Shown: in pieces, positions 27,508 to 35,269 of the stretch
How the letters are laid out: every line of letters starts with the position of its first letter
Numbering within the stretch: position 1 is the stretch's first letter
DNA from: Agathobaculum butyriciproducens
Lineage (GTDB): Bacteria; Bacillota; Clostridia; Oscillospirales; Butyricicoccaceae
Reading direction: 5' to 3'
Assembly (NCBI GenBank): GCA_003096535.1
Contig: QEKJ01000006.1
Coordinates: 1-64,000 of the forward strand
DNA length: 64,000 nt
The notes under the pieces: model-generated
What the model was told of the DNA's origin: nothing
Databases searched by the model: none
What the model saw: the letters and a program-made list of their open reading frames with translations, nothing else
Program-made: the position numbers and the translations under genes

Positions 27508-28715
27508 GCGTTACCCTTGTCTGCCAGCCAGTTCAGCGCGCACCATGTGTGCAGTGCTGCGCCGCGCGGCAGGATATCCTCGTTGAACACGACCCTTTCG
27601 TTGTGCATCGGCTCACCGAACGCAGGATTTTCCTGTTTGGTGCCTGCACCGATGAGCAGGTATGCGCACGGTAAATCATAGGTGTAGGACGCGAAATCCT
27701 CCGAGCCCATGCCGCCCTCGTCCAGCCGATAGACCAGCTTTTCACCGAACAGCGCCCCGGCAAGGTCTGCCATACGATTGGTCAGCGCAGCGTCATTCCT
27801 GAGCGGCGGCGCGGACGCGATCTCTTCCGTGACGGCTGTGCCGCGGAACGCCTGTGCAGTGCACCGGGCGATTTCCCCGATGCGGGTGAAGAGCTGTGCG
27901 GACAGGTCGCGGTCAAAGCTGCGGATGGTGCCCTCGAGCACCGCGGTCTGCGGGATGATATTGGGCGCCTCACCGCCGGTCATGCGGCCGATGGTCACGA
28001 CAGCAGGCGTTTTTGCGCCGATCTCGCGGCTGATGATCTCCTGCAGCGACAGGTAAATGTGGCTTGCGATATTGAGCGGGTCCACGCCCTTTTCCGGCAT
28101 TGCGCCGTGGCATCCAACGCCGTTTACCGTAATGCGGAACAGCGTGCAGCCCGCCATAAACGTGCCGCGTCCGCACAGAACCAGTCCGGACGGCGTGCCC
28201 GAATTGACGTGCAGCGCAAAGCCTGCCTGCGGTGCCGGGTCTTTCAGCACGCCCGCCGAGAGCATGGCCTTCGCGCCGGTAAAGCCCTCCTCGTCCGGCT
28301 GAAACACCAGCTTGACCGTGCCGTTCAGCTCACCTTGGTACTCGCGCAGCAGCTTTGCCGCACCGAGCAGCATCGCCGCGTGCATGTCGTGGCCGCAGGC
28401 GTGCATGCAGCCGTTCGCGGATGCAAAATCCAGTCCGGTCTGCTCGGTCACGCGCAGCGCGTCCATGTCGGCGCGCAGGAGCAGACAGCGGCCGGTCTCG
28501 GTGCCGGTTATCTCCGCGACGACGCCGCCTGCCAGCTCGCGCGGCTGATAGCCCATCTCAAGCAGGCGTTTTTTGACGCAGGCTACGGTGTTCGGCAGGT
28601 CGGTGCCGACCTCGGGTGCAGCGTGCAGCGTCCGCCGGTCGCGGACAATATCCTCTCGGATGCGCTCTGCCGACGCAAGCACCTGCTCCGCCGTTATGGT
28701 TAAGGTTTGTGACAT
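27504..28715 (-). CDS. M20-family amidohydrolase (hippurate hydrolase/N-acyl amino acid type)
   Basis: 403 residues from ATG 28715 after GGGAGGT. The metal motif is HACGHDMHAAMLLGAAKLL near residue 100, with the catalytic FQPDEEGFTGAKAM near 135 and dimerisation domain from about 180 (GVGCHGAMPEKGVDPLNIA). These two-metal enzymes hydrolyse N-acyl amino acids such as hippurate or acetyl-diaminopimelate; an M20D type is clear but the substrate is not. It heads the operon with the hydrolase and def. Confidence 0.93.
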   Translation of the reverse strand: MSQTLTITAEQVLASAERIREDIVRDRRTLHAAPEVGTDLPNTVACVKKRLLEMGYQPRELAGGVVAEITGTETGRCLLLRADMDALRVTEQTGLDFASANGCMHACGHDMHAAMLLGAAKLLREYQGELNGTVKLVFQPDEEGFTGAKAMLSAGVLKDPAPQAGFALHVNSGTPSGLVLCGRGTFMAGCTLFRITVNGVGCHGAMPEKGVDPLNIASHIYLSLQEIISREIGAKTPAVVTIGRMTGGEAPNIIPQTAVLEGTIRSFDRDLSAQLFTRIGEIARCTAQAFRGTAVTEEIASAPPLRNDAALTNRMADLAGALFGEKLVYRLDEGGMGSEDFASYTYDLPCAYLLIGAGTKQENPAFGEPMHNERVVFNEDILPRGAALHTWCALNWLADKGNA

Positions 28716-28821
28716 AGTTGTACCTCCCTTGTTGGTGTTTCTGTATTGCCTTAAGTATACCATAAATTGCAGAAAAAAACCGCTCTGTTTTTATTTGGCG
28801 CAGCCATTTCCCGTATTTGCC

Positions 28822-28850
28822 TTGACGAAACGCGCTGTAAATTGTATCAT
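28822..28850 (+). promoter_or_regulatory. Promoter of the dicarboxylate-type symporter
   Basis: TTGACG, 17-base spacer, TATCAT. It leaves a leader of about 100 bases containing a possible GGCGG/CCGCC pairing (near 28883 and 28911). Confidence 0.7.
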
Positions 28851-28958
28851 ATAGGTATATCATTGTGTCCACATGGCAACTTGGCGGCAGCGTGACAGGC
28901 TGAGGGGAAATCCGCCGATGTCATCCAGATGCAACGCAAACAAAGGGAGTATGTAGGT

Positions 28959-30161
28959 ATGAAAAAAATTCTAAACAGCCTGCCGTTCAAGCTGCTGCTT
29001 GGCGTTGCGGTGGGCATCGTGCTCGGTCTGGTGGCGAACGAGGCCGTGATGAACGTGGTCGTAACGATCAAGCAGGTGCTCGGTCAGATCATCACGTTCT
29101 GTGTGCCGCTGATCGTTATCGGCTTTATTGCGCCGTCCATCACCAAGCTGGGCCACAACGCATCCAGAATGCTGGGCATTGCGCTCATTATCGCGTATGT
29201 GTCGTCGGTCGGCGCAGCGCTGATGAGCACGGCAGCCGGTTACGCACTCATTCCGCACCTGTCGATCGTATCGCAGGTTGACGGTCTGCGCGAGCTGCCC
29301 GAGGTACTGTTCCAGCTGGAGATTCCGGCGATCATGAACGTGATGAGCGCACTGGCTCTGTCGCTGATGGTCGGTCTGGCTATCACCTGGACCAAATCCA
29401 AGATGATGGAGTCCCTGCTTGACGAGGTGCAGAACATTGTCCTCGCCATCGTCACCAAGATCATCATCCCGATTCTGCCGTTCTTTATCGCGTCCACCTT
29501 CTGCGGTCTGGCGTATGAGGGCACGATCACCAAGCAGTTTCCGGTGTTCATCAAGGTCATCATCATCGTTATGATCGGTCATTATATCTGGATGGCGCTG
29601 CTCTATGGAGTTGCGGGCGCATACTCGGGCAAGAACCCGATCGAAGTAGTGAAGCACTACGGTCCGGCGTACATCACCGCAGTCGGCACGATGTCCTCCG
29701 CTGCGACACTGGCAGTTGCTCTGCGCTGCGCAAAGAAATCATCTGTACTGCGTAAAGACATGGTCGATTTCGGTATCCCGCTGTTCGCCAACATCCATCT
29801 GTGCGGCTCGGTGCTGACCGAGGTTTTCTTCGTCATGACAGTCTCGCAGATTCTGTACGGCAAGATTCCGTCTGTCGGAACCATGATCCTGTTCTGCGTG
29901 CTGCTCGGCATTTTTGCCATCGGCGCACCCGGCGTGCCGGGCGGTACGGTTATGGCTTCGCTCGGTCTGATCACCGGCATCCTGCTGTTTGACGGCACCG
30001 GCACCGCGCTTATGCTGACCATCTTTGCCCTGCAGGACAGCTTCGGCACCGCCTGCAACGTCACCGGTGACGGCGCGCTGACGCTTATTCTGACCGGCTA
30101 CGCGAATAAGCATCATATCGCGGAGGAAAAGCGTGAGGTTGAGGCAGCGGAAGTTCAGTAA
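28959..30161 (+). CDS. Dicarboxylate/amino acid:cation symporter (DAACS)
   Basis: 400 residues from ATG 28959, chosen over an earlier in-frame codon because the hydrophobic N-terminus MKKILNSLPFKLLLGVAVGIVLG is standard. It has eight membrane segments and two re-entrant loops. The serine-rich TMSSAATLAVALRCAKK is HP1, and LQDSFGTACNVTGDGAL is the HP2/TM8 region with the substrate-binding N-x-x-G-D. The family takes up glutamate, aspartate or C4-dicarboxylates, or serine/threonine, with Na+ or H+. It has its own promoter and stands alone. Confidence 0.93.
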   Translation: MKKILNSLPFKLLLGVAVGIVLGLVANEAVMNVVVTIKQVLGQIITFCVPLIVIGFIAPSITKLGHNASRMLGIALIIAYVSSVGAALMSTAAGYALIPHLSIVSQVDGLRELPEVLFQLEIPAIMNVMSALALSLMVGLAITWTKSKMMESLLDEVQNIVLAIVTKIIIPILPFFIASTFCGLAYEGTITKQFPVFIKVIIIVMIGHYIWMALLYGVAGAYSGKNPIEVVKHYGPAYITAVGTMSSAATLAVALRCAKKSSVLRKDMVDFGIPLFANIHLCGSVLTEVFFVMTVSQILYGKIPSVGTMILFCVLLGIFAIGAPGVPGGTVMASLGLITGILLFDGTGTALMLTIFALQDSFGTACNVTGDGALTLILTGYANKHHIAEEKREVEAAEVQ

Positions 30162-30262
30162 TCAAATGAGAAAAGGAGTCCGCTTCTGCGGGCTTCTTTT
30201 TGTACCGAGAGAAATGAGGTGTTCGGATGAGGAAAGCGTATTATGTCGCGTGCGCTTAGTGT

Positions 30263-30613
30263 ATGAGCGGATGTTTCTGCACGGAGAGCGTGTTTGCAGC
30301 GATTGTGATCGCTGTGCTGATCGGTTTTCTGCTCTCGCGTTGCGTGACACGCACGCCTGCGTTTCGTCCGGTCAAAGATTCGCTGCTGTGGCTGGGTACG
30401 GTTCTGGCAGCGCATTTGCTCGCGGATTGGCTGGGTCTGCCACTGTACATCGCGCCCCTGTGCGATGTGGAGATTCAGGAATCCGGGGCGCTCTCTGCTG
30501 CTGACGGATTGCTCGTCTTGATGGTAATGGCCGTGTTTGCGATGGGTTCTCTCAGCGTGTATGCGGTTTCGCTGGGGTTGACGGTGCGGTGGCGCTCAAA
30601 ACAAGCGGCATGA
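30263..30613 (+). CDS. Small membrane protein of unknown function with an upstream in-frame UAG
   Basis: 116 residues with three hydrophobic segments (about 9-29, 40-65, 80-105). The ATG at 30263 has no ribosome binding site. In the same frame an ATG at 30227 does have one (GAGG), but it meets TAG after ten codons (MRKAYYVACA, stop), 6 bases before 30263. Either the gene has suffered a nonsense change or the short upstream frame is a leader peptide. No homologue is recognised. Confidence 0.4.
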   Translation: MSGCFCTESVFAAIVIAVLIGFLLSRCVTRTPAFRPVKDSLLWLGTVLAAHLLADWLGLPLYIAPLCDVEIQESGALSAADGLLVLMVMAVFAMGSLSVYAVSLGLTVRWRSKQAA

Positions 30614-30646
30614 CGCAAATTTCCTTCAGGAATTTTCACAAAACAC

Positions 30647-30675
30647 TTGACTTTTCCCTCCGGATTTGGTATCCT
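30647..30675 (+). promoter_or_regulatory. Promoter of tRNA-Pro
   Basis: TTGACT, 17-base spacer, TATCCT, about 27 bases before the tRNA 5' end. Confidence 0.65.
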
Positions 30676-30707
30676 ATTTAGGCAAGGTTTGATAGACCGT
30701 TGCAAAT

Positions 30708-30783
30708 CCGGGTGTAGCGCAGCTGGTAGCGTGCTTGACTGGGGGTCAAGAGGCCGCAGGTTCAAGTCCTGTCACTCGGACCA
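30708..30783 (+). tRNA. tRNA-Pro (anticodon GGG)
   Basis: 76 bases with encoded CCA. Acceptor CCGGGTG pairs with CACTCGG; D-loop AGCTGGTAG; anticodon stem TTGA/TCAA with loop CTGGGGG, anticodon GGG, which reads proline CCC and CCU; T-arm GCAGG TTCAAGT CCTGT. All stems are intact. Confidence 0.96.
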
Positions 30784-30786
30784 GAT

Positions 30787-30821
30787 AAAGCCGTTCTTTC
30801 GTTGGAAAGAGCGGCTTTTTT
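30787..30821 (+). terminator. Terminator of tRNA-Pro
   Basis: AAAGCCGTTCTTTC pairs with GAAAGAGCGGCTTT around a 4-base loop and ends in six T, directly after the CCA. Confidence 0.88.
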
Positions 30822-30878
30822 GCAATTTATTTGGCGTTTTCAAAATCCTGAAAACTGCATTAAAATCCAAGCTGAAAC

Positions 30879-30919
30879 AAAACGGATGCCTCTCCAGGTA
30901 CAGAGAAGCATCCGTTTTT
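30879..30919. terminator. Terminator of the SLH/exporter operon
   Basis: AAAACGGATGC pairs with GCATCCGTTTT around a loop of about 18 bases; runs of T on both strands fit the leftward operon end and backup termination after the tRNA. Confidence 0.8.
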
Positions 30920-30967
30920 GCAATTTCAATTATTTAACAGAAAACTATAACCGCAGCACACAGCAAA

Positions 30968-33244
30968 TCACGAAGCGACGATCACACGGATTTTTCCGCC
31001 GTTTTCCGCTGTTTTATTGGCGTATACGCGGAAGCTCGTGTAGTTGGATTTCGCCGTCTGCAGCGAAACAAACCGGTTCTGCTCCGAGACGTAAACGCCG
31101 ATGTTCTCTGCCAGCTCGTAATAGCCGTCCTTGGTGCGGACACCGGAGGAACCGTCAAATGCCGACGGCTTTACCGTGTCAATCAATGTCAGCTTGAGCG
31201 TATCCAGCGAGGTATTGACGATGCTTTCATCGGTTGAGTACCCTCTGGGGACTGCAATCGGTACACCGCCCAGACCGCGCGGCAGCGTGAGTACACGGAA
31301 TGTGCTTTCCTCCTGTTTGGCTCCGTCCCAATGGCGGAGCACAACATATTCCGGAGAATTGCCATCTTCCTCATCCGTCTTATCCCGCTTGCCATAGCCA
31401 ATACCATAAATCCAGCTTTCTCCGGTCACATCGCCCAGAACAATATTCGTCACCGTACCTGCATTATCCTGCACGGTATACTTAATCTGCGAAGCCGGAA
31501 CCGAGGTCAGGTCAATATCGCTGACGTTGATCGCGTTCAGCGGTGCGCCGGAGAGCACCTCCTCATACACGCGCACCTTGGAGGAAACAGCGTTACTGCC
31601 CAGTTTGCCCTCCGCAACAGACCAGTTTCCGGCGGTCTTTCCGGAGAGCGTGCGGCGAATCAGGTCTGCCCCCTCACCGGACTGGCTGACCGTAACAAGA
31701 CGCCCCATCACATCGGTTTTTACGTCCTTGGCGATTGAAATATCCCGCAGTGTCAGACCGTTTGTCAGCGTGACCGTGGCCTTTTCCGCGTCAATCTTGG
31801 TTACAATGCCCTGCATCTCCGCGCTGACATCCTTTTTCGGGTACGCAGCCGCAACATTGCCGTCCGCGTCAAACAGCAGCGTGATGTAATCGTTCAGCTT
31901 CATATCCTTGAACGTTGCCGCCGCCTCGGAGGAAACCGAGAATTTCTGTCTCAGAATCTCCACCTGAGAGGGATGGCTGTACGTTGTCGAGTCGGTCTGA
32001 TATTTTCCGCTCAGCCTGGTATCCGAAACGATCGCCTGACGGTTTGCGGCATCGAGCGTCACAACATCGTACTTTTTCAGCTTGCTCGCGTCGATCTTCG
32101 CACCGTTTTTGATGATCGTATACTCCGCCGGAATCCGGCGCGAGGTCGCCAGACCGTAAACAAACGAGTGCGCGGCACCTGCTGTCGTTTTCGGCAGGAC
32201 TGCCATCAGCTGCAGCACGCCGTACTCGTTGTAGTACAGGGTCAGCGTGTCGCCGGACTGCAGGTTCGCCCATGCATTTTCGTACTCATTCATGACATGG
32301 TCGCGGCTGATATACAACTTAGTCTTGCGGTCCGGACGCAGTGTTCCGTTCGTGGTAACGATACGATCTGCTGCCGCATTGACAACCTCATAAGTTTCAG
32401 TCTTGTTGCCGTTCGGAATCACACCGACCGCAACCTTGCTGCTGCCCTTGCCGATAACGATTGTGCCGTACACGCCGATCATGCTGCTGTCCAGCGTACC
32501 GGCGGTCTTACGGGGAGATTCCGCATCCACAACACCGTCCTCATAGAACAATGCCGCATCTGCAGCAAGGCCGCTGTGTGTTTTTCCGGTCTCAAGCAGA
32601 ATGCAGTCCTTGACCGTCGAGGACGCGACCTTGTCAAGCAGTGTGCTGCCCTCTTCTCCCTTTTTATCCGTATTCAGAGCGTTCAGCAGAAGCACCGCCG
32701 CGTCTCCGCGCTTGACTGCGGCACGCGCATCCGTAATCGTGACGCCGTCCGTCAGACCGATGGCCTGTGCCTGCGCGATATAATCTGCAGGCCAGAACGG
32801 ACCGACATCCTCCTCTTTATAGCCCAGCATACGCAGCAGCATGGTGCAGACCTCGCCGTAGCTGACAATCTTATCCGGGCCGAAGCTGCCGTCCGCATAG
32901 CCGCGGATGATGGACTTTTCCTTCAGCTCCGGATGGCGTACTGCCGCGTTGATATACGGCGCTGCCCAGTGCGAATGCTTAACATCCGGAAAAATCGTGT
33001 AGCTGGCATACGGACTCACATCCGTCACACCCATGGCGGTAACCGCCAGCTTGCAGAACTGCGCCCGCGTCAGCGCCTTACCCGGCGCGAAGCTGCTGCC
33101 GCCTACGCCCTGCATGATACCCAGTGCATCCAGAACGGCGGCCGTCTGCGATACCCTGCTGTCTGAAATATCGGTAAACACCGCCGAAGCCGGTGCAACC
33201 ATGATCAAGCCTGCCAGACACAGGCTGACAAATCTTTTTTTCAT
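30968..33244 (-). CDS. SLH-domain surface protein, last gene of an exporter operon
   Basis: 758 residues. A signal peptide (MKKRFVSLCLAGLIMVAPASA) precedes three SLH repeats at about 22-75, 82-140 and 145-200 (DISDSRVSQTAAVLDALGIMQG, FPDVKHSHWAAPYINAAV, GYADGSFGPDKIVSYGEVC). The rest (about 210-758) is beta-rich with no known enzymatic motif and recurrent short segments about how values depend on charged turns, as in structural or carbohydrate-binding surface proteins. It lies 21 bases after the permease gene, so it is expressed with the MacB-like exporter and may be its cargo, its wall-side partner, or simply co-regulated. Confidence 0.85.
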   Translation of the reverse strand: MKKRFVSLCLAGLIMVAPASAVFTDISDSRVSQTAAVLDALGIMQGVGGSSFAPGKALTRAQFCKLAVTAMGVTDVSPYASYTIFPDVKHSHWAAPYINAAVRHPELKEKSIIRGYADGSFGPDKIVSYGEVCTMLLRMLGYKEEDVGPFWPADYIAQAQAIGLTDGVTITDARAAVKRGDAAVLLLNALNTDKKGEEGSTLLDKVASSTVKDCILLETGKTHSGLAADAALFYEDGVVDAESPRKTAGTLDSSMIGVYGTIVIGKGSSKVAVGVIPNGNKTETYEVVNAAADRIVTTNGTLRPDRKTKLYISRDHVMNEYENAWANLQSGDTLTLYYNEYGVLQLMAVLPKTTAGAAHSFVYGLATSRRIPAEYTIIKNGAKIDASKLKKYDVVTLDAANRQAIVSDTRLSGKYQTDSTTYSHPSQVEILRQKFSVSSEAAATFKDMKLNDYITLLFDADGNVAAAYPKKDVSAEMQGIVTKIDAEKATVTLTNGLTLRDISIAKDVKTDVMGRLVTVSQSGEGADLIRRTLSGKTAGNWSVAEGKLGSNAVSSKVRVYEEVLSGAPLNAINVSDIDLTSVPASQIKYTVQDNAGTVTNIVLGDVTGESWIYGIGYGKRDKTDEEDGNSPEYVVLRHWDGAKQEESTFRVLTLPRGLGGVPIAVPRGYSTDESIVNTSLDTLKLTLIDTVKPSAFDGSSGVRTKDGYYELAENIGVYVSEQNRFVSLQTAKSNYTSFRVYANKTAENGGKIRVIVAS

Positions 33245-33265
33245 TTTCCTACCTGTCCTTTCCTT

Positions 33266-34522
33266 TTACTGCGTCCGCAGCGCATCTACCGGCTGCAGGT
33301 TCGAGGCTTTATTGGCGGGATACAGTCCGAAGATGATACCCAGCAGCGCAGAAAACAGAAATGCGCCGATGACCAGTCCCGCAGAGGGCAGTACGGTGAA
33401 CTGCTCCACGGTCGGCATGTAGCTGTTCTGCGTTTTTGCGAGCAGCAGATTGCCCAGCACCGCCGAAAGAAAGCAGCCGAGCACAATGCCGATCACACCG
33501 CCGCAGCACGAGACCACCGAGGCTTCTACCAGAAACTGCCCGATAATATCCCGCTTGCGGGCGCCGATTGCCATACGGATACCGATCTCGCGGGTGCGCT
33601 CGGTAACAGACACCAGCATGATATTCATAATGCCGATACCGCCGACGAGCAGCGAGATTCCGGCAACACCGCCGCCGAGCAGCGCAAGCATGTTGTTGGA
33701 GGACTCGCTCTGCTCCTGCCACTGGCTGTCCGACGAAGCAGAAAAGTATCCGTTTCCCGCCTCGCAGCGGCCCTGCATAAAGCCCGGCAGAAGCTCGTCT
33801 GTCAGCTCGGCAATCACGTCCTTTTCCGCCGCCTTCACGATATACTGGCGGTCTGCCATGCCGTATACACTCATCATCGTGCTCTGCAGCGTGTACGGCA
33901 TCACAATCATCTGATCGTCTGTATTCAGCTTGCCGTCATACTTGCCGGCATACACGCCGATGACCTCAAAGCCCTTGCCGCCGATCTGCAGCTTCTGCCC
34001 GATCGGACTCATCGCCCCGAAGAAATACTTGCGCAGTGTTTCTCCGATCACGCAGACGCGGGCGCGCGTGCGGCAGTCCGCAGCGGAAATATCCCGTCCG
34101 GCGGAAAGCGCATGACTGGTCACCTCGCCGTAATGCTCGTTGCCGAAGTACATATAGGTGTAGCCGCTGTTGCTGTCGTTGTTATCCAGCCTTTTGGCCC
34201 GGTACTGGATGCCGCTGTTCTGCCAGTCGTAATACTGGCTCTGCGGCGACCATGCAGCGATTTTGTCGGACAGATCATTCGTCATATAGTCCTCAAACTC
34301 CTGCCAGTCGCGGTTTTTCGCACCGTATCCGTAAATGTCGATGCGGTTGACGCCCATCGCCTCATACTGCAGGCGCTGCAGCTTGCTCGTGCCCTGAATC
34401 GACGCCACGATAGCGATAACCGATGCCACACCGATGATGATGCCCAGCATGGTCAGAATCGAGCGAACCTTGTTGTTCAGGATGGACTTGAACGCCATAC
34501 GAACCGTCTGCATCCAATTCAT
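33266..34522 (-). CDS. MacB/FtsX-type ABC transporter permease
   Basis: 418 residues. Four membrane segments in the usual place: one near the N-terminus (ILTMLGIIIGVASVIAIVA), then a large outside MacB core domain (about 50-280), then three C-terminal spans with VSVTERTREIGIRMAIGA, a MacB/FtsX signature. The ATG overlaps the stop of the ATPase gene, which marks tight coupling. Such permeases do not move substrate through the membrane but power the transfer of peptides or lipids by a periplasm-like adaptor. Confidence 0.93.
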   Translation of the reverse strand: MNWMQTVRMAFKSILNNKVRSILTMLGIIIGVASVIAIVASIQGTSKLQRLQYEAMGVNRIDIYGYGAKNRDWQEFEDYMTNDLSDKIAAWSPQSQYYDWQNSGIQYRAKRLDNNDSNSGYTYMYFGNEHYGEVTSHALSAGRDISAADCRTRARVCVIGETLRKYFFGAMSPIGQKLQIGGKGFEVIGVYAGKYDGKLNTDDQMIVMPYTLQSTMMSVYGMADRQYIVKAAEKDVIAELTDELLPGFMQGRCEAGNGYFSASSDSQWQEQSESSNNMLALLGGGVAGISLLVGGIGIMNIMLVSVTERTREIGIRMAIGARKRDIIGQFLVEASVVSCCGGVIGIVLGCFLSAVLGNLLLAKTQNSYMPTVEQFTVLPSAGLVIGAFLFSALLGIIFGLYPANKASNLQPVDALRTQ

Positions 34523-35256
34523 ACGGACCCTCCTTTCGTGTCCGAAATGATCCTGCCGTCCTGTATCGTCACGATGCGTTTTGCCATCTGTGCAAGATGG
34601 TTGTCATGCGTGATGAGGATGATGGAGGTTCCCTGCTCATTGAGTGCAGTCAGCTTGCGCATAATATCCAGACCGGAGGCAGAATCCAGGTTGCCGGTCG
34701 GCTCGTCCGCCATGATGATCGGCGGCTTTGCCGCCACTGCCCGCGCGATCGCAACACGCTGCTGCTGTCCGCCGGACATCTCACCCGGACGGTGATCCAT
34801 GCGCTTTTCCAGTCCGACCGAGACCAGCGCCTCCTGCGCCAGACGGCGGCGTTCCTCCCGCGGCATACCGCGGTAGATGAGCGGCAGCTCGACATTTTCG
34901 AGCGCCGTCAGCGCCGGAATCAGATTAAAGCCCTGAAAGATAAACCCGATCTCCCGGTTGCGGATACCGGACAGCACAGACGGCTTCATATCGCTGACCG
35001 GCTGCCCGTTCAGATGATAGGAGCCGTAGGTCGGAATATCCAGACAGCCGAGAATGTTCATCAGCGTGGACTTGCCCGAGCCGGACTGTCCGAGAATGCA
35101 CAGAAACTCTCCCCAGGATACCTGCAGCGAGATATCATCCAGTGCACGCACTTCGTTTTCTCTTCCTTCGTTGTAAATCTTGCTCATGCGCTGAACGTCA
35201 ATCAACAATTCAGCGCGACGCTCCGTGTCAGGAGTCTGCGCCTTTCTTTCCCACAT
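34519..35256 (-). CDS. MacB/LolD-type ABC transporter ATPase
   Basis: 245 residues from ATG 35256 after GAGGAGGG. Walker A GQSGSGKSTLMNILG, Q-loop FIFQGFNLIPALTALENVELP, signature MSGGQQQRVAIARA, Walker B IIMADEPTGNLD and H-loop ITHD are all intact. The FNLIPALTALENVELP sequence and the LD after Walker B place it in the MacB/LolD/YknY group that pairs with FtsX-type permeases. It is second in the operon, between adaptor and permease. Confidence 0.95.
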   Translation of the reverse strand: MWERKAQTPDTERRAELLIDVQRMSKIYNEGRENEVRALDDISLQVSWGEFLCILGQSGSGKSTLMNILGCLDIPTYGSYHLNGQPVSDMKPSVLSGIRNREIGFIFQGFNLIPALTALENVELPLIYRGMPREERRRLAQEALVSVGLEKRMDHRPGEMSGGQQQRVAIARAVAAKPPIIMADEPTGNLDSASGLDIMRKLTALNEQGTSIILITHDNHLAQMAKRIVTIQDGRIISDTKGGSV

Positions 35257-35269
35257 AAGCGCGCCCTCC

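Noticed and set aside
28851-28958. Riboswitch in the symporter leader
   Set aside because: A GGCGG/CCGCC pairing can be drawn, but I recognise no aptamer motif and there is no terminator or clear sequestering helix.
31131-33166. Plus-strand frames opposite the second SLH gene
   Set aside because: They overlap a clear secreted SLH protein on the minus strand that is closely spaced with its operon partners.
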